From Phycisphaeraceae bacterium (GTDB lineage: Bacteria > Planctomycetota > Phycisphaerae > Phycisphaerales > SM1A02), in the NCBI GenBank assembly GCA_019636755.1, contig JAHBWZ010000003.1, positions 372,001 through 436,000 of the forward strand: a stretch of DNA of 64,000 nucleotides, read 5' to 3'. The position numbers were made by a program, and so were the translations under genes. The notes below the pieces were generated by a model. That model saw only the letters and a list, made by a program, of their open reading frames with translations, searched no databases and was not told where the DNA came from. Position 1 is the first letter of the stretch. Every line of letters begins with the position of its first letter. Shown here one piece after another: positions 8,936 through 16,000 of this stretch.

Positions 8936-8937
8936 GA

Positions 8938-8953
8938 CAATCCTCCTTGATTG
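8938..8953 (-). promoter_or_regulatory. CsrA-type hairpin over the flagellin B ribosome-binding site
   Basis: On the minus strand CAATC (8953-8949) pairs perfectly with GATTG (8942-8938) and presents AAGGAG in a 6-base loop. The sequence TCAAGGAGGA matches the CsrA consensus at every position, and its GGA is also the Shine-Dalgarno of flagellin B. This is close to an ideal CsrA target. Confidence 0.7.
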
Positions 8954-9001
8954 AGGCTAGCAGCTCGTTTCCGACGGCCCTTGCGGAGTGCTTGGCGGCG
9001 C

Positions 9002-9009
9002 TCATCGGC
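9002..9009 (-). promoter_or_regulatory. Possible sigma28 -10 element for flagellin B
   Basis: GCCGATGA on the minus strand (9009-9002) matches 7 of 8 positions of the sigma28 -10 element GCCGATAA. A GAAA element lies upstream at 9031-9028, but the spacing is about three bases longer than usual. It would give a leader of about 60 bases. Confidence 0.35.
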
Positions 9010-9063
9010 GAGCGGATGTCCGGGCCGTTTCCGTCCGGCCCGTGGTGAATACAGACGCGTGAA

Positions 9064-9363
9064 TCAGCAGCTTCCCTCCGCCCGGCGCGGCGCCGGACGC
9101 GCGGTGACGGTGAGGTCCGCTCCCGCGGACGGTCGACCCGGCCGGCCGGCCCGGCCGCCCTCGACGAAGTCGAGCGGACGGAGTGCCGCCGCCTGCTCAT
9201 TCTCACGCCGGATCGCTTCGTAGACTTCCTTGCGATGCACCGCGACGCGCGCCGGGGCCTTGATTCCGATTCGAACCTTGTCGCCGCGAATGTCGACGAC
9301 GGTCAGCTCGATATCGTCCCCGATCATGATTGTCTCGTCGCGCTGCCTTGACAGCACAAGCAT
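9064..9363 (-). CDS. csrA: Carbon storage regulator CsrA (translational repressor)
   Basis: A 99-residue RNA-binding protein starting MLVLSRQRDETIMIGDDIEL, the canonical CsrA opening; VRIGIKAPARVAVHRKEVYE completes the five-strand core, with the RNA-contacting arginine of the VAVHR segment present. The protein is longer than the usual 60-75 residues, with a Gly/Pro/Arg-rich tail after about residue 65. CsrA dimers bind GGA-containing loops over ribosome sites and are held off by FliW. It lies between fliW (upstream) and flagellin B (downstream), both of whose partners in the circuit are therefore adjacent. The ribosome site AAGGAG precedes the ATG at 9363; longer in-frame starts reach back to 9567 but encode unrelated Arg-rich sequence. 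The 211 bases between fliW and csrA show no other gene. Confidence 0.95.
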   Translation of the reverse strand: MLVLSRQRDETIMIGDDIELTVVDIRGDKVRIGIKAPARVAVHRKEVYEAIRRENEQAAALRPLDFVEGGRAGRPGRPSAGADLTVTARPAPRRAEGSC

Positions 9364-9574
9364 CGAACGGCTCCTTCCGACTCTCCGTGCCGCCGCAGTC
9401 TGCGCTGCACGGGCGGGGCTTCCCTGCCCCTGGTCCCTTCGGACCGATCGCATTCCGGACCGGCTGCGCACCGCTGCCGGCCCCCGCTCCCACCCCGGCG
9501 CGCCGCACCTGCATGCACCGCGCCTCGACGCCCGGCAACGGCCGGACGCCGACCGCCGCGCCATCACCGCGCGT

Positions 9575-10021
9575 CTACGCCACGACCGCGTGCGCTGGCT
9601 CGCTGAGCTGCACGATCTCGTGCCGCGTCGTCCACCGCTTCTCCGCGAGCACCAGCTGCATCGCCGTGCGGTTCCGGGTGTTGATGACGAGCGGCCCCTG
9701 GAGGTTGGCGGTGAGCGCTCGACCGTAGCGGTTGACGATCACGAACACCTGGGCATCCTCGAACCGGTCCAGCCCGAGAGCCTCCATCTGCTCCCGACGG
9801 ATCGTCGCGTTGTAGTCGGTGACCCAGCTCACCGGATCAGTCACCACGAACGCCAGTTCCGGCGTGTCGAGCGACTGCAGCCACAGGAAGATCCCGTCGT
9901 CATCAGGCTGCAGAAGAACGTACCTGCGGAAGTTCGAGAACCCCAGCAGTCCGGCCGGGAACTCGATGATCCGGTCGTCGTCGATCTCTACTGTGCCGAA
10001 CCGGCTAGTCTCCACGTTCAT
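9575..10021 (-). CDS. fliW: Flagellar assembly factor FliW
   Basis: A 148-residue protein beginning MNVETSRFGTVEIDDDRIIEFPAGLLG, the characteristic FliW opening; the PAGLLGF loop and DYNATIRREQMEALGLD segments are family features. FliW binds CsrA and, competitively, free flagellin. When flagellin accumulates, FliW is titrated away and CsrA represses flagellin translation. The start is ATG at 10021, preceded by GGGAG; the frame stays open to 10156 but the extra residues have no FliW similarity. It lies 136 bases after the flgL stop and ahead of csrA in the same direction, as in many FliW-encoding genomes. Confidence 0.95.
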   Translation of the reverse strand: MNVETSRFGTVEIDDDRIIEFPAGLLGFSNFRRYVLLQPDDDGIFLWLQSLDTPELAFVVTDPVSWVTDYNATIRREQMEALGLDRFEDAQVFVIVNRYGRALTANLQGPLVINTRNRTAMQLVLAEKRWTTRHEIVQLSEPAHAVVA

Positions 10022-10157
10022 TCGAACGCTCCCATGCATCGCGATCGTCCATTCCCTGGTTCCCGTCGGGCGTCCACCATCCTCGGAACGCCCGGACATC
10101 CTGTCCGTCTCGACCGGCCCGATCGCGGAACCGGCGTCGGAACGCTGCACACGCAAG

Positions 10158-12164
10158 TCATCTGAGGAAGTCCAGCAGGCTGAGGCTGCTCGCCCGACTG
10201 GCGGCCGTCAGGCCGGCCTGGAGCTGTGTTTCGAGCAGGCTGAATCGCATGGCTGCCTCTGTGAAGTCAAGGTCCCGGATCCGGCTGCGCAACTCCATGT
10301 CCTGAATCCGCATGTCCTGCTCCCGCTCCACGGCATCCGTCACTCGACGGCTCCGGACGCCCACGAGGGCGCGTGCCTCCGCGGCACGGGAGATCGATTG
10401 CTCAAGGTCCTCCCCAGCAAGCGTGATGCCACGCTCGTCATTGCCTCTCAGGGCATCGCGAAGGCGGATAAGGCCCGTGAAGACGCTGGGCACCGCAACT
10501 TGTGCGCGATCCTCGCCCGCGAGGATTGCGCCCGCCGTCGACCCGAGGATGCCCAGGTCATGAGCAGCGAAGGAGCCGTTCACCGCGTCGACCCGCGTCG
10601 TGCCGGTCCCCCCGTTCGTCCCGTCCAGCAGCGCGATCCCGTTGCCGTCGGCGGCGAGCCGCGCCTCGAAGTCGGCGGGGACGGCGACGCCGGCGGCGGC
10701 GGCGGCGGCATTGATCCGATCCAGCACGTCCCCCACCGTGCGCGCGCCGGCCAGGTCGACGTCGACCGCACTCCCGTCCTTGAGCGTCACCGTGAAGTCG
10801 ATGTCCCGCGCCGGGTCGGGGAGTCCGGTGACGGGGTCGACGCTGCCGCTCAGGATCTGCACACCCCGTCCGTCGTTGAAATCCGCAAGCGCGGTCAGGG
10901 CACTGAAGGACCGCACGCCGAGTTCGGTGGCCGTCGTGCCACCGCCCACCTCGCCGATGCTCATCCACGCGCCGGAGACCTCGTTGACGAACCGGAGCCG
11001 GTCGCCGGCCTCTGCGATCTCCACCCGGACTCCGAGGTCCAGGCCCGCGACGATCGTCATGAGTTCCTGGACGGTCTCGACGGCTGAGAGATCGACGTCC
11101 CGCGCGCGACCGCCGTTCTCGAGCCGGATGGATCCGAGCGGGAGCGTCATGCCGCTGAACGAGTCCAGCCGTGTCAGCGGCGTGATGACGGGATTGACGT
11201 CCGCGCCGAGCGGATCTGCGTCGGTGAAGACCCGGTCGATTCCGAGGTCCGCCGCGGTCCCGGGGTTGCCCTGGTCGAAGATCCGGATCGTGCTTCCCGC
11301 CGCGTCGATGCGCAGTCGATGTCCCGAGGCGGGATCGATCCCGACTGTCACGCCCGCGTTCACCGACGCGAGTGCCGCCTGGAGGGCGCCGGCGACATCG
11401 CCGATCGTGGCTGCGCCCGTGAGATCGACCTCCAGGTCCACGCCGTCAATGTCGACGGCGACGGTCCCTGGGGAGACCCCGCGCCCGAGCGCACCGCGCA
11501 GATCGAGCAGTCGCGTGCTCGATGACATCCGCGGATCCAGGTCGCGATCACCTTCGACGCGCGCACTGAGCGCACCGAACGCCGCCTCCCCGGAGAGCGT
11601 GATCGGGATCCGCATGCCCGGTCCGAGGTCCGTATACATGCCGTCGCCGCTCCCGAGGTACCGCATGCCGAGCGCGTGCCCGGCCATCGGCGTGACCGCG
11701 GTCGCACCGCCGGCAAAGAGATGGATGTTCTGGTACTTCCGGTTCGCCAGCCCGATCGCGGCGGAGAGCATCGCGTCGATCACCTCCGCCTGGTTGGCAC
11801 GCGTACCCGCGTCGCTCCCGACGCCGATCTGACTCGAGGCGATCCCCTTCGCCTCCAGGAGCAGCCCGGACAGTTCGCCGAGCGCCCCGTCGATCGTGCC
11901 CATCACCGCTTCGGCATGCGAGAAGTTGCGCAGGCGCTGATCGCGCCGCTCGATCACATCGTCGAGAACACTCACCGTCCCGGTCCCGAGCGGATCGTCG
12001 GACGGACGGTTGATGCGCGACATCGTGCTGAGCTGGATCTGGAGTCGCAGCAGCTCCGAGCCGGAGCGGCCGATGGCGCCGCGCATGAGATTCGCGGCAA
12101 GACCGTTCGGGACGCGGGCGAGGTTGGACGGAATGCTGGTCACCGGATTCCTCGATTCTCTCAC
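10158..12164 (-). CDS. flgL: Flagellar hook-associated protein 3 (FlgL), enlarged
   Basis: A 668-residue hook-filament junction protein. Flagellin-like ends are clear: QIQLSTMSRINRPSDDPLGT near residues 43-62, and a C-terminal DLDFTEAAMRFSLLETQLQAGL leading to SLSLLDFLR. Typical FlgL is about 300 residues. The extra mass lies at about residues 233-545 and appears to be three divergent repeats (roughly 233-310, 343-420 and 455-542), each with a VDLxxxxTVxDV strand-helix, a GVxVxI strand and a terminal LGI. This pattern resembles flagellin IN domains. The GTG start at 12164 overlaps the TGA of flgK (GTGA), implying coupled translation. Confidence 0.93.
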   Translation of the reverse strand: MRESRNPVTSIPSNLARVPNGLAANLMRGAIGRSGSELLRLQIQLSTMSRINRPSDDPLGTGTVSVLDDVIERRDQRLRNFSHAEAVMGTIDGALGELSGLLLEAKGIASSQIGVGSDAGTRANQAEVIDAMLSAAIGLANRKYQNIHLFAGGATAVTPMAGHALGMRYLGSGDGMYTDLGPGMRIPITLSGEAAFGALSARVEGDRDLDPRMSSSTRLLDLRGALGRGVSPGTVAVDIDGVDLEVDLTGAATIGDVAGALQAALASVNAGVTVGIDPASGHRLRIDAAGSTIRIFDQGNPGTAADLGIDRVFTDADPLGADVNPVITPLTRLDSFSGMTLPLGSIRLENGGRARDVDLSAVETVQELMTIVAGLDLGVRVEIAEAGDRLRFVNEVSGAWMSIGEVGGGTTATELGVRSFSALTALADFNDGRGVQILSGSVDPVTGLPDPARDIDFTVTLKDGSAVDVDLAGARTVGDVLDRINAAAAAAGVAVPADFEARLAADGNGIALLDGTNGGTGTTRVDAVNGSFAAHDLGILGSTAGAILAGEDRAQVAVPSVFTGLIRLRDALRGNDERGITLAGEDLEQSISRAAEARALVGVRSRRVTDAVEREQDMRIQDMELRSRIRDLDFTEAAMRFSLLETQLQAGLTAASRASSLSLLDFLR

Positions 12165-13855
12165 CGCACGAGTGAAAGCAGCGTCTGGATGCTTTCATCG
12201 ATCACCGACACGAAGCGCGCCGCGGCCTGGAACTGCCGCTGGAACGTGAGGAGGTTCATGGCCTCCTCGTCGAGCGAGACGCCGGAGACGGCCTGGATCT
12301 GGGCGTGCAGACTCTCCCGCACGACCGCGGCCGAGGCCAGCGCGGTCGTCGCCCGGGCGGTGCGCACCGCGAGATCGCTGACCTGGTCCCGCCAGTGCTC
12401 ACGCAGCGATCGGCCGCCGAGCGCGTCCAGCGCCTTCTCGCCGAGACCGGCGATCGCGAGTGCCGTGCCGTTGGACCCGGGAAGGTGGCCCGCACCGGCG
12501 GCAAGCAGGCCGGGTGACTCGATGATCCGGTCCTGCACCGCGATCGTCGCCGCCGAACGCCCGGTGAAGAACGTGTTGATGCCGAGTGCCGCCAGCACCC
12601 CGCTCGTGTCATCGGAGAACGTGAGTTCGAAGCCGGCCGAGGCGGTCAGCACGAGATTCCGATCGGTGCCGATCGACGCGGCGGCTCCGGCCGGAATCGC
12701 CGCATTGATCGACTGCACGATGTCATCGAGTGACTGCGCGTTCCCGCTGACGGGAATCTCCATGGTGGAGCGGGCGCCGGTCTCCGTATGCGTCACGTGA
12801 ATCCGGAAGGATCCGTGACCGACGTGGAACGGGAGATTCGCGCCGGCGGCATTGAGTGTCGCGGTGGTGTCATTGACCCCGTAGGTTCCGGCGACGGACG
12901 TCATCCCGCGCGTTCCCTGCCCCTGCGAGTGGGCGCGGTTCACCTCGTGGATCAGCGCCAGCGAGAACGTCTCCAGGCGATCGATGGCCGGATCGATGGT
13001 CTCCGATCGCTGTCGCATCAGTCCGCCGAGTTCTCCGCCGCGGACCGCGAGCGTCGTCCCGTCCGCGGCGACGCGGAGCGACACCGAGGTCTGCCCTCCT
13101 TCGCTCGTCACCCGCAGCAGCATGCCGCGGTTCACCGATCCGAGGACCACGGGCACCGAGCCGATCAGCACGTCCGCCGCCCCCGACGCCTGGTTGATGA
13201 CCGTGATCTCGGCGTATGCGGCAAGTTCGTCGATCGCGCGATCGCGCTGGTCCCGCAGCGCGCTGGCCTCGCTCTGCCCGGACTCGGTGGTGACGATCTC
13301 CCGGTTCAGCCGCGCCACCTCGTCGAGCAGGGCGTTCGTCCGCTCCACGGTCACGCCGAGGCGCTGGTCGACCTCGCGCCGCAGGTCCGAGTACTGGCGC
13401 TGGACATCCCCGATCCGACCGGCGAGGCTCACGCCCTGCTGGATGACCACGGACCTGATGGCGTTGTCGTCCGGCGAGTTCGCGAGTTCGGAGAAGGCAC
13501 CGAAGAAGGCGCTCATCAGGCTCGAGAGATCGTTCTCCGTCAGTTCGCCCTGGATCGCTTCCAGCGATGAGAGGAACCGCTGGTCGATCAGGCTCGACTG
13601 CTCCTGGGAGACGGCGCCGCGGAACCGCGCCTGCAGTGCCAGGTCGATCTCCCGGCGGACGGTCATCAGCTGGACGCCCTGCCCGATGAACGCGTTCGGA
13701 GGCACGACCTCGCCACGGATCGGCGCCAGGTGGACGGAGCGCCGGTGGAATCCCTCCGTCGCCGCGTTCGCCATGTTGTTGCCGGCAACCTGGATGGCCG
13801 CCTGGCTCGCGGTGAGCGCCGTCCTTCCGACCTGCAAAGCACCGTTCAGACTCAT
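12161..13855 (-). CDS. flgK: Flagellar hook-associated protein 1 (FlgK)
   Basis: A 564-residue junction protein joining hook to filament via FlgL. The N-terminus MSLNGALQVGRTALTASQAAIQVAGNN with NAATEGFHRR is the rod/hook family signature (the SNANTPGYxR equivalent). A Gln-rich coiled coil follows, then a central domain with an IN-like motif (LDDIVQSINAAIPAG). The C-terminus, SGVSLDEEAMNLLTFQRQFQAAARFVSVID, is diagnostic of FlgK. GGAG precedes the ATG. It lies 12 bases after the flgN-like gene and overlaps flgL by 3-4 bases. Confidence 0.96.
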   Translation of the reverse strand: MSLNGALQVGRTALTASQAAIQVAGNNMANAATEGFHRRSVHLAPIRGEVVPPNAFIGQGVQLMTVRREIDLALQARFRGAVSQEQSSLIDQRFLSSLEAIQGELTENDLSSLMSAFFGAFSELANSPDDNAIRSVVIQQGVSLAGRIGDVQRQYSDLRREVDQRLGVTVERTNALLDEVARLNREIVTTESGQSEASALRDQRDRAIDELAAYAEITVINQASGAADVLIGSVPVVLGSVNRGMLLRVTSEGGQTSVSLRVAADGTTLAVRGGELGGLMRQRSETIDPAIDRLETFSLALIHEVNRAHSQGQGTRGMTSVAGTYGVNDTTATLNAAGANLPFHVGHGSFRIHVTHTETGARSTMEIPVSGNAQSLDDIVQSINAAIPAGAAASIGTDRNLVLTASAGFELTFSDDTSGVLAALGINTFFTGRSAATIAVQDRIIESPGLLAAGAGHLPGSNGTALAIAGLGEKALDALGGRSLREHWRDQVSDLAVRTARATTALASAAVVRESLHAQIQAVSGVSLDEEAMNLLTFQRQFQAAARFVSVIDESIQTLLSLVR

Positions 13856-13867
13856 GGCAGACTCCGA

Positions 13868-14419
13868 TCAGCTTCTCAGGTCGACGGCATGCATCGTTGC
13901 GGTGCCGGCATCGACCCGGCCGCGACGCTCGTAGACAACCGCTCGGGCCAGCGCACCGTGCGCGGTCTGCAGGATCCCGGAGAGATGCCTCGAAAGCGCC
14001 GTCGCGGCCGCCGCGACGACCTCCTGCTCCCGGCGGACGCGCTCGACAACTGCGCGCAGCGTCGCGCTCCGCCCGTGCAGGCGCACGCCGATCTCGCCGT
14101 CGGTGTGCCGGATGATCTCGGAGAGCGTCGGTACCGCCGTCGCCTCCGGGACGAGCCGGCGCACGTGTGCCATCCGCCGTCGCTCCAGCGCCTGCGCCTC
14201 CGCCGCGATCGCCGCAGCGCGCTCGGCCGCGTCGGCCAGCCGCGCGGCATCCGCGGCGCGGAGCGACGCGTGCTCGTCGGCGACCACCGCCGCAAGCTGT
14301 TCATAGCAGCGCTCCAGATCGTCGAGCGTGACGAGGAGTTCCTCCAGGAGGTCCGCACGCCGCGACGGCGCGGCCCCGGCCGCCACCCCGCCGCTCTCGC
14401 CCGCCGTCCGGCGCATCAT
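13868..14419 (-). CDS. FlgN-like flagellar export chaperone
   Basis: A 183-residue, strongly alpha-helical, Ala/Arg/Glu-rich protein with a long heptad-like stretch at about residues 24-90 (DLLEELLVTLDDLERCYEQL). Size, helical content and position immediately before flgK and flgL fit FlgN, the chaperone that keeps those two proteins export-ready. Sequence identity in this family is low, so the call leans on synteny. The ATG at 14419 overlaps the TGA of the preceding rod-binding gene (ATGA); a second ATG follows at 14416. Confidence 0.65.
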   Translation of the reverse strand: MMRRTAGESGGVAAGAAPSRRADLLEELLVTLDDLERCYEQLAAVVADEHASLRAADAARLADAAERAAAIAAEAQALERRRMAHVRRLVPEATAVPTLSEIIRHTDGEIGVRLHGRSATLRAVVERVRREQEVVAAAATALSRHLSGILQTAHGALARAVVYERRGRVDAGTATMHAVDLRS

Positions 14420-14781
14420 GCCGTCACCTCAAGTCGCTGACCGCGCGAGAGGAGCGCATCGCGGACACGATCCACCAGCGGAAACGCCGGCGTGGCCGCG
14501 ATGCGCTCGGCGAGGATCGAGTCGAGCATGGGTCGAAGCCGCCGCTCGGCCGCACCAGGCTGGAACGGTCCGGTCGCGAATCCCGAGTCATGCACCTGCG
14601 CGAGCGCCGGCTGGATGAGCGCGATGGCGACGAGCTGCCGCGCGGCGGCCGTGGCCTCGTCGACCACGCCGGTCCGGCGGGACTCGACCATGTCGAATCG
14701 CTCGATCGCCGCGTTGCCCGGTTGCACGGGTGCGTCCGGCCGGCGCATCAGCGCCGCTCCTGGCGAAACGGAACCGATCAT
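14416..14781 (-). CDS. Short FlgJ-like rod-binding protein
   Basis: A 121-residue protein between flgI and flgN. Residues about 40-115 form two or three amphipathic helices (DEATAAARQLVAIALIQPAL, then LRPMLDSILAERIA) that resemble the FlgJ N-terminal rod-binding domain, with its AA..fE..l...m and lAe.ia patterns. There is no muramidase domain, which is common outside gammaproteobacteria. The ATG at 14781 overlaps the flgI stop (ATGA) and its stop overlaps the next start, so three genes are chained. The identity rests on weak motifs plus position. Confidence 0.6.
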   Translation of the reverse strand: MIGSVSPGAALMRRPDAPVQPGNAAIERFDMVESRRTGVVDEATAAARQLVAIALIQPALAQVHDSGFATGPFQPGAAERRLRPMLDSILAERIAATPAFPLVDRVRDALLSRGQRLEVTA

Positions 14782-15875
14782 CGCGCAATGACCTCCGCAT
14801 GGAGCGCGCCGGTCCGGCGCAGTTCGTGGATGATCTGGATCTGGTCCTGGACCGGTACGCGCAGCACGTCGAGCGCCTTCAGCAGGTCCAGCAGCCGGGT
14901 GGATGATCGCGACGTCCGGTCGCTCGAATCCAGACCGGCCCACCCGGCCGTCCCCGGCGCCGCGCCCGTGCTCGCGAGCTGGAGGCCCCGATGCGAGATG
15001 GCGACGGCGCCGATCTCCACGTTGCCGGTCACGCTGATGATCCCCGCCCGTTCGTTGATCACGATCCGCGCCGGTGTCCGGATGAGCGCGGGATCGATGC
15101 GGATCTGCATGAGCCACGCGATGAACGGCGCGGGGTTCGCACGGTCGACGGGCGGAATCCGGATCCGGACGTTCCTGGCATCCTCCACGACGGCGAGCCG
15201 CGGCGGCCGGACCGCGCCGGGATCGAGCGGAAGATCCAGCGGCTCATTGATCAGGTCGGCGATCATCGAGGCGACCGGGTATCCCGCGTACTCATCGCGC
15301 AGAACGAGCGTGATCGTCCCGTCGGCGGCGACCGGATTCGCGCGGACGTCCGCGAGCATCTGTCCGCCGCCGCGCACGACCGCGCTGGACGTGTCGTCTC
15401 CCTCGATGACGAGCGGACCCTCGGCGAACGCCATGGGCTGGGTGTCCGGTGAATCCGGGCCCGGGACGCGCAGCAGCGACACCACCAGGCGCCCGCCGCG
15501 CAGGCTCCGGGCGTTGAAGAGCTTGTCGACGAACACGTCCAGGCGATCGCCCTCGCGGATGCCCTCCGGCGGCACGTGCATGGTGACCGACACCACCGCG
15601 TACGCGTCGGCGCGACGGAGTTCATCGAGACTGCCGATCGGGTTTCCGAGATTCGCGAAGTAGCGTGCGAGCGGTCGTGCCGCCGCAAGCGAGTCCTTGG
15701 AGGTGTCGCCGGTTCCCGGCAGGCCGACCACGAGACCGAGTCCGACCAGTACGTTCCGCTCGTGACCCTTGATCCGGACGAGCGTCTCCAGCGTCGACGC
15801 ACACGCACTTTCCGCGCCTGGCGCAAGGAGTGCCAGCAGGATGAGCAGCATGAATCGTTGAGGAGCGCGGTGCAT
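14778..15875 (-). CDS. flgI: Flagellar P-ring protein FlgI
   Basis: A 365-residue periplasmic protein forming the P ring around the rod in peptidoglycan. It begins MHRAPQRFMLLILLALLAPG, a Sec signal peptide. Family motifs include RIKGHERNVLVGLGLVVGLP with GTGD, LARYFANLG, ADAYAVVSVTMHVPP, GDRLDVFV, and a C-terminal LLDLLKALDVLRVPVQDQIQ leading to IIHELRRTGAL. ATG at 15875 is chosen because the signal peptide starts there; upstream in-frame starts to 16037 would overlap the divergent gene at 16001. A P ring implies an outer-membrane-type envelope. First gene of the visible flagellar transcription unit; flgH and flgA are not adjacent. Confidence 0.95.
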   Translation of the reverse strand: MHRAPQRFMLLILLALLAPGAESACASTLETLVRIKGHERNVLVGLGLVVGLPGTGDTSKDSLAAARPLARYFANLGNPIGSLDELRRADAYAVVSVTMHVPPEGIREGDRLDVFVDKLFNARSLRGGRLVVSLLRVPGPDSPDTQPMAFAEGPLVIEGDDTSSAVVRGGGQMLADVRANPVAADGTITLVLRDEYAGYPVASMIADLINEPLDLPLDPGAVRPPRLAVVEDARNVRIRIPPVDRANPAPFIAWLMQIRIDPALIRTPARIVINERAGIISVTGNVEIGAVAISHRGLQLASTGAAPGTAGWAGLDSSDRTSRSSTRLLDLLKALDVLRVPVQDQIQIIHELRRTGALHAEVIAR

Positions 15876-15979
15876 GCGGGTTTCCCGGGCGGCTTCGGGG
15901 ATCGGATCGACGCTCCCGGACCATCCGGGGGGCATCCGGACACGGAAGAGCAAAACGCGGGCCAGAGGCTCCCGTCGAG

Positions 15980-15985
15980 TACGCT
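15980..15985 (+). promoter_or_regulatory. Possible -10 box of the membrane glycosyltransferase-like gene
   Basis: TACGCT lies 15 bases before the ATG at 16001, giving a predicted leader of about 8 bases. No good -35 hexamer is visible. Confidence 0.25.
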
Positions 15986-16000
15986 GCGCATCGGCGCACC

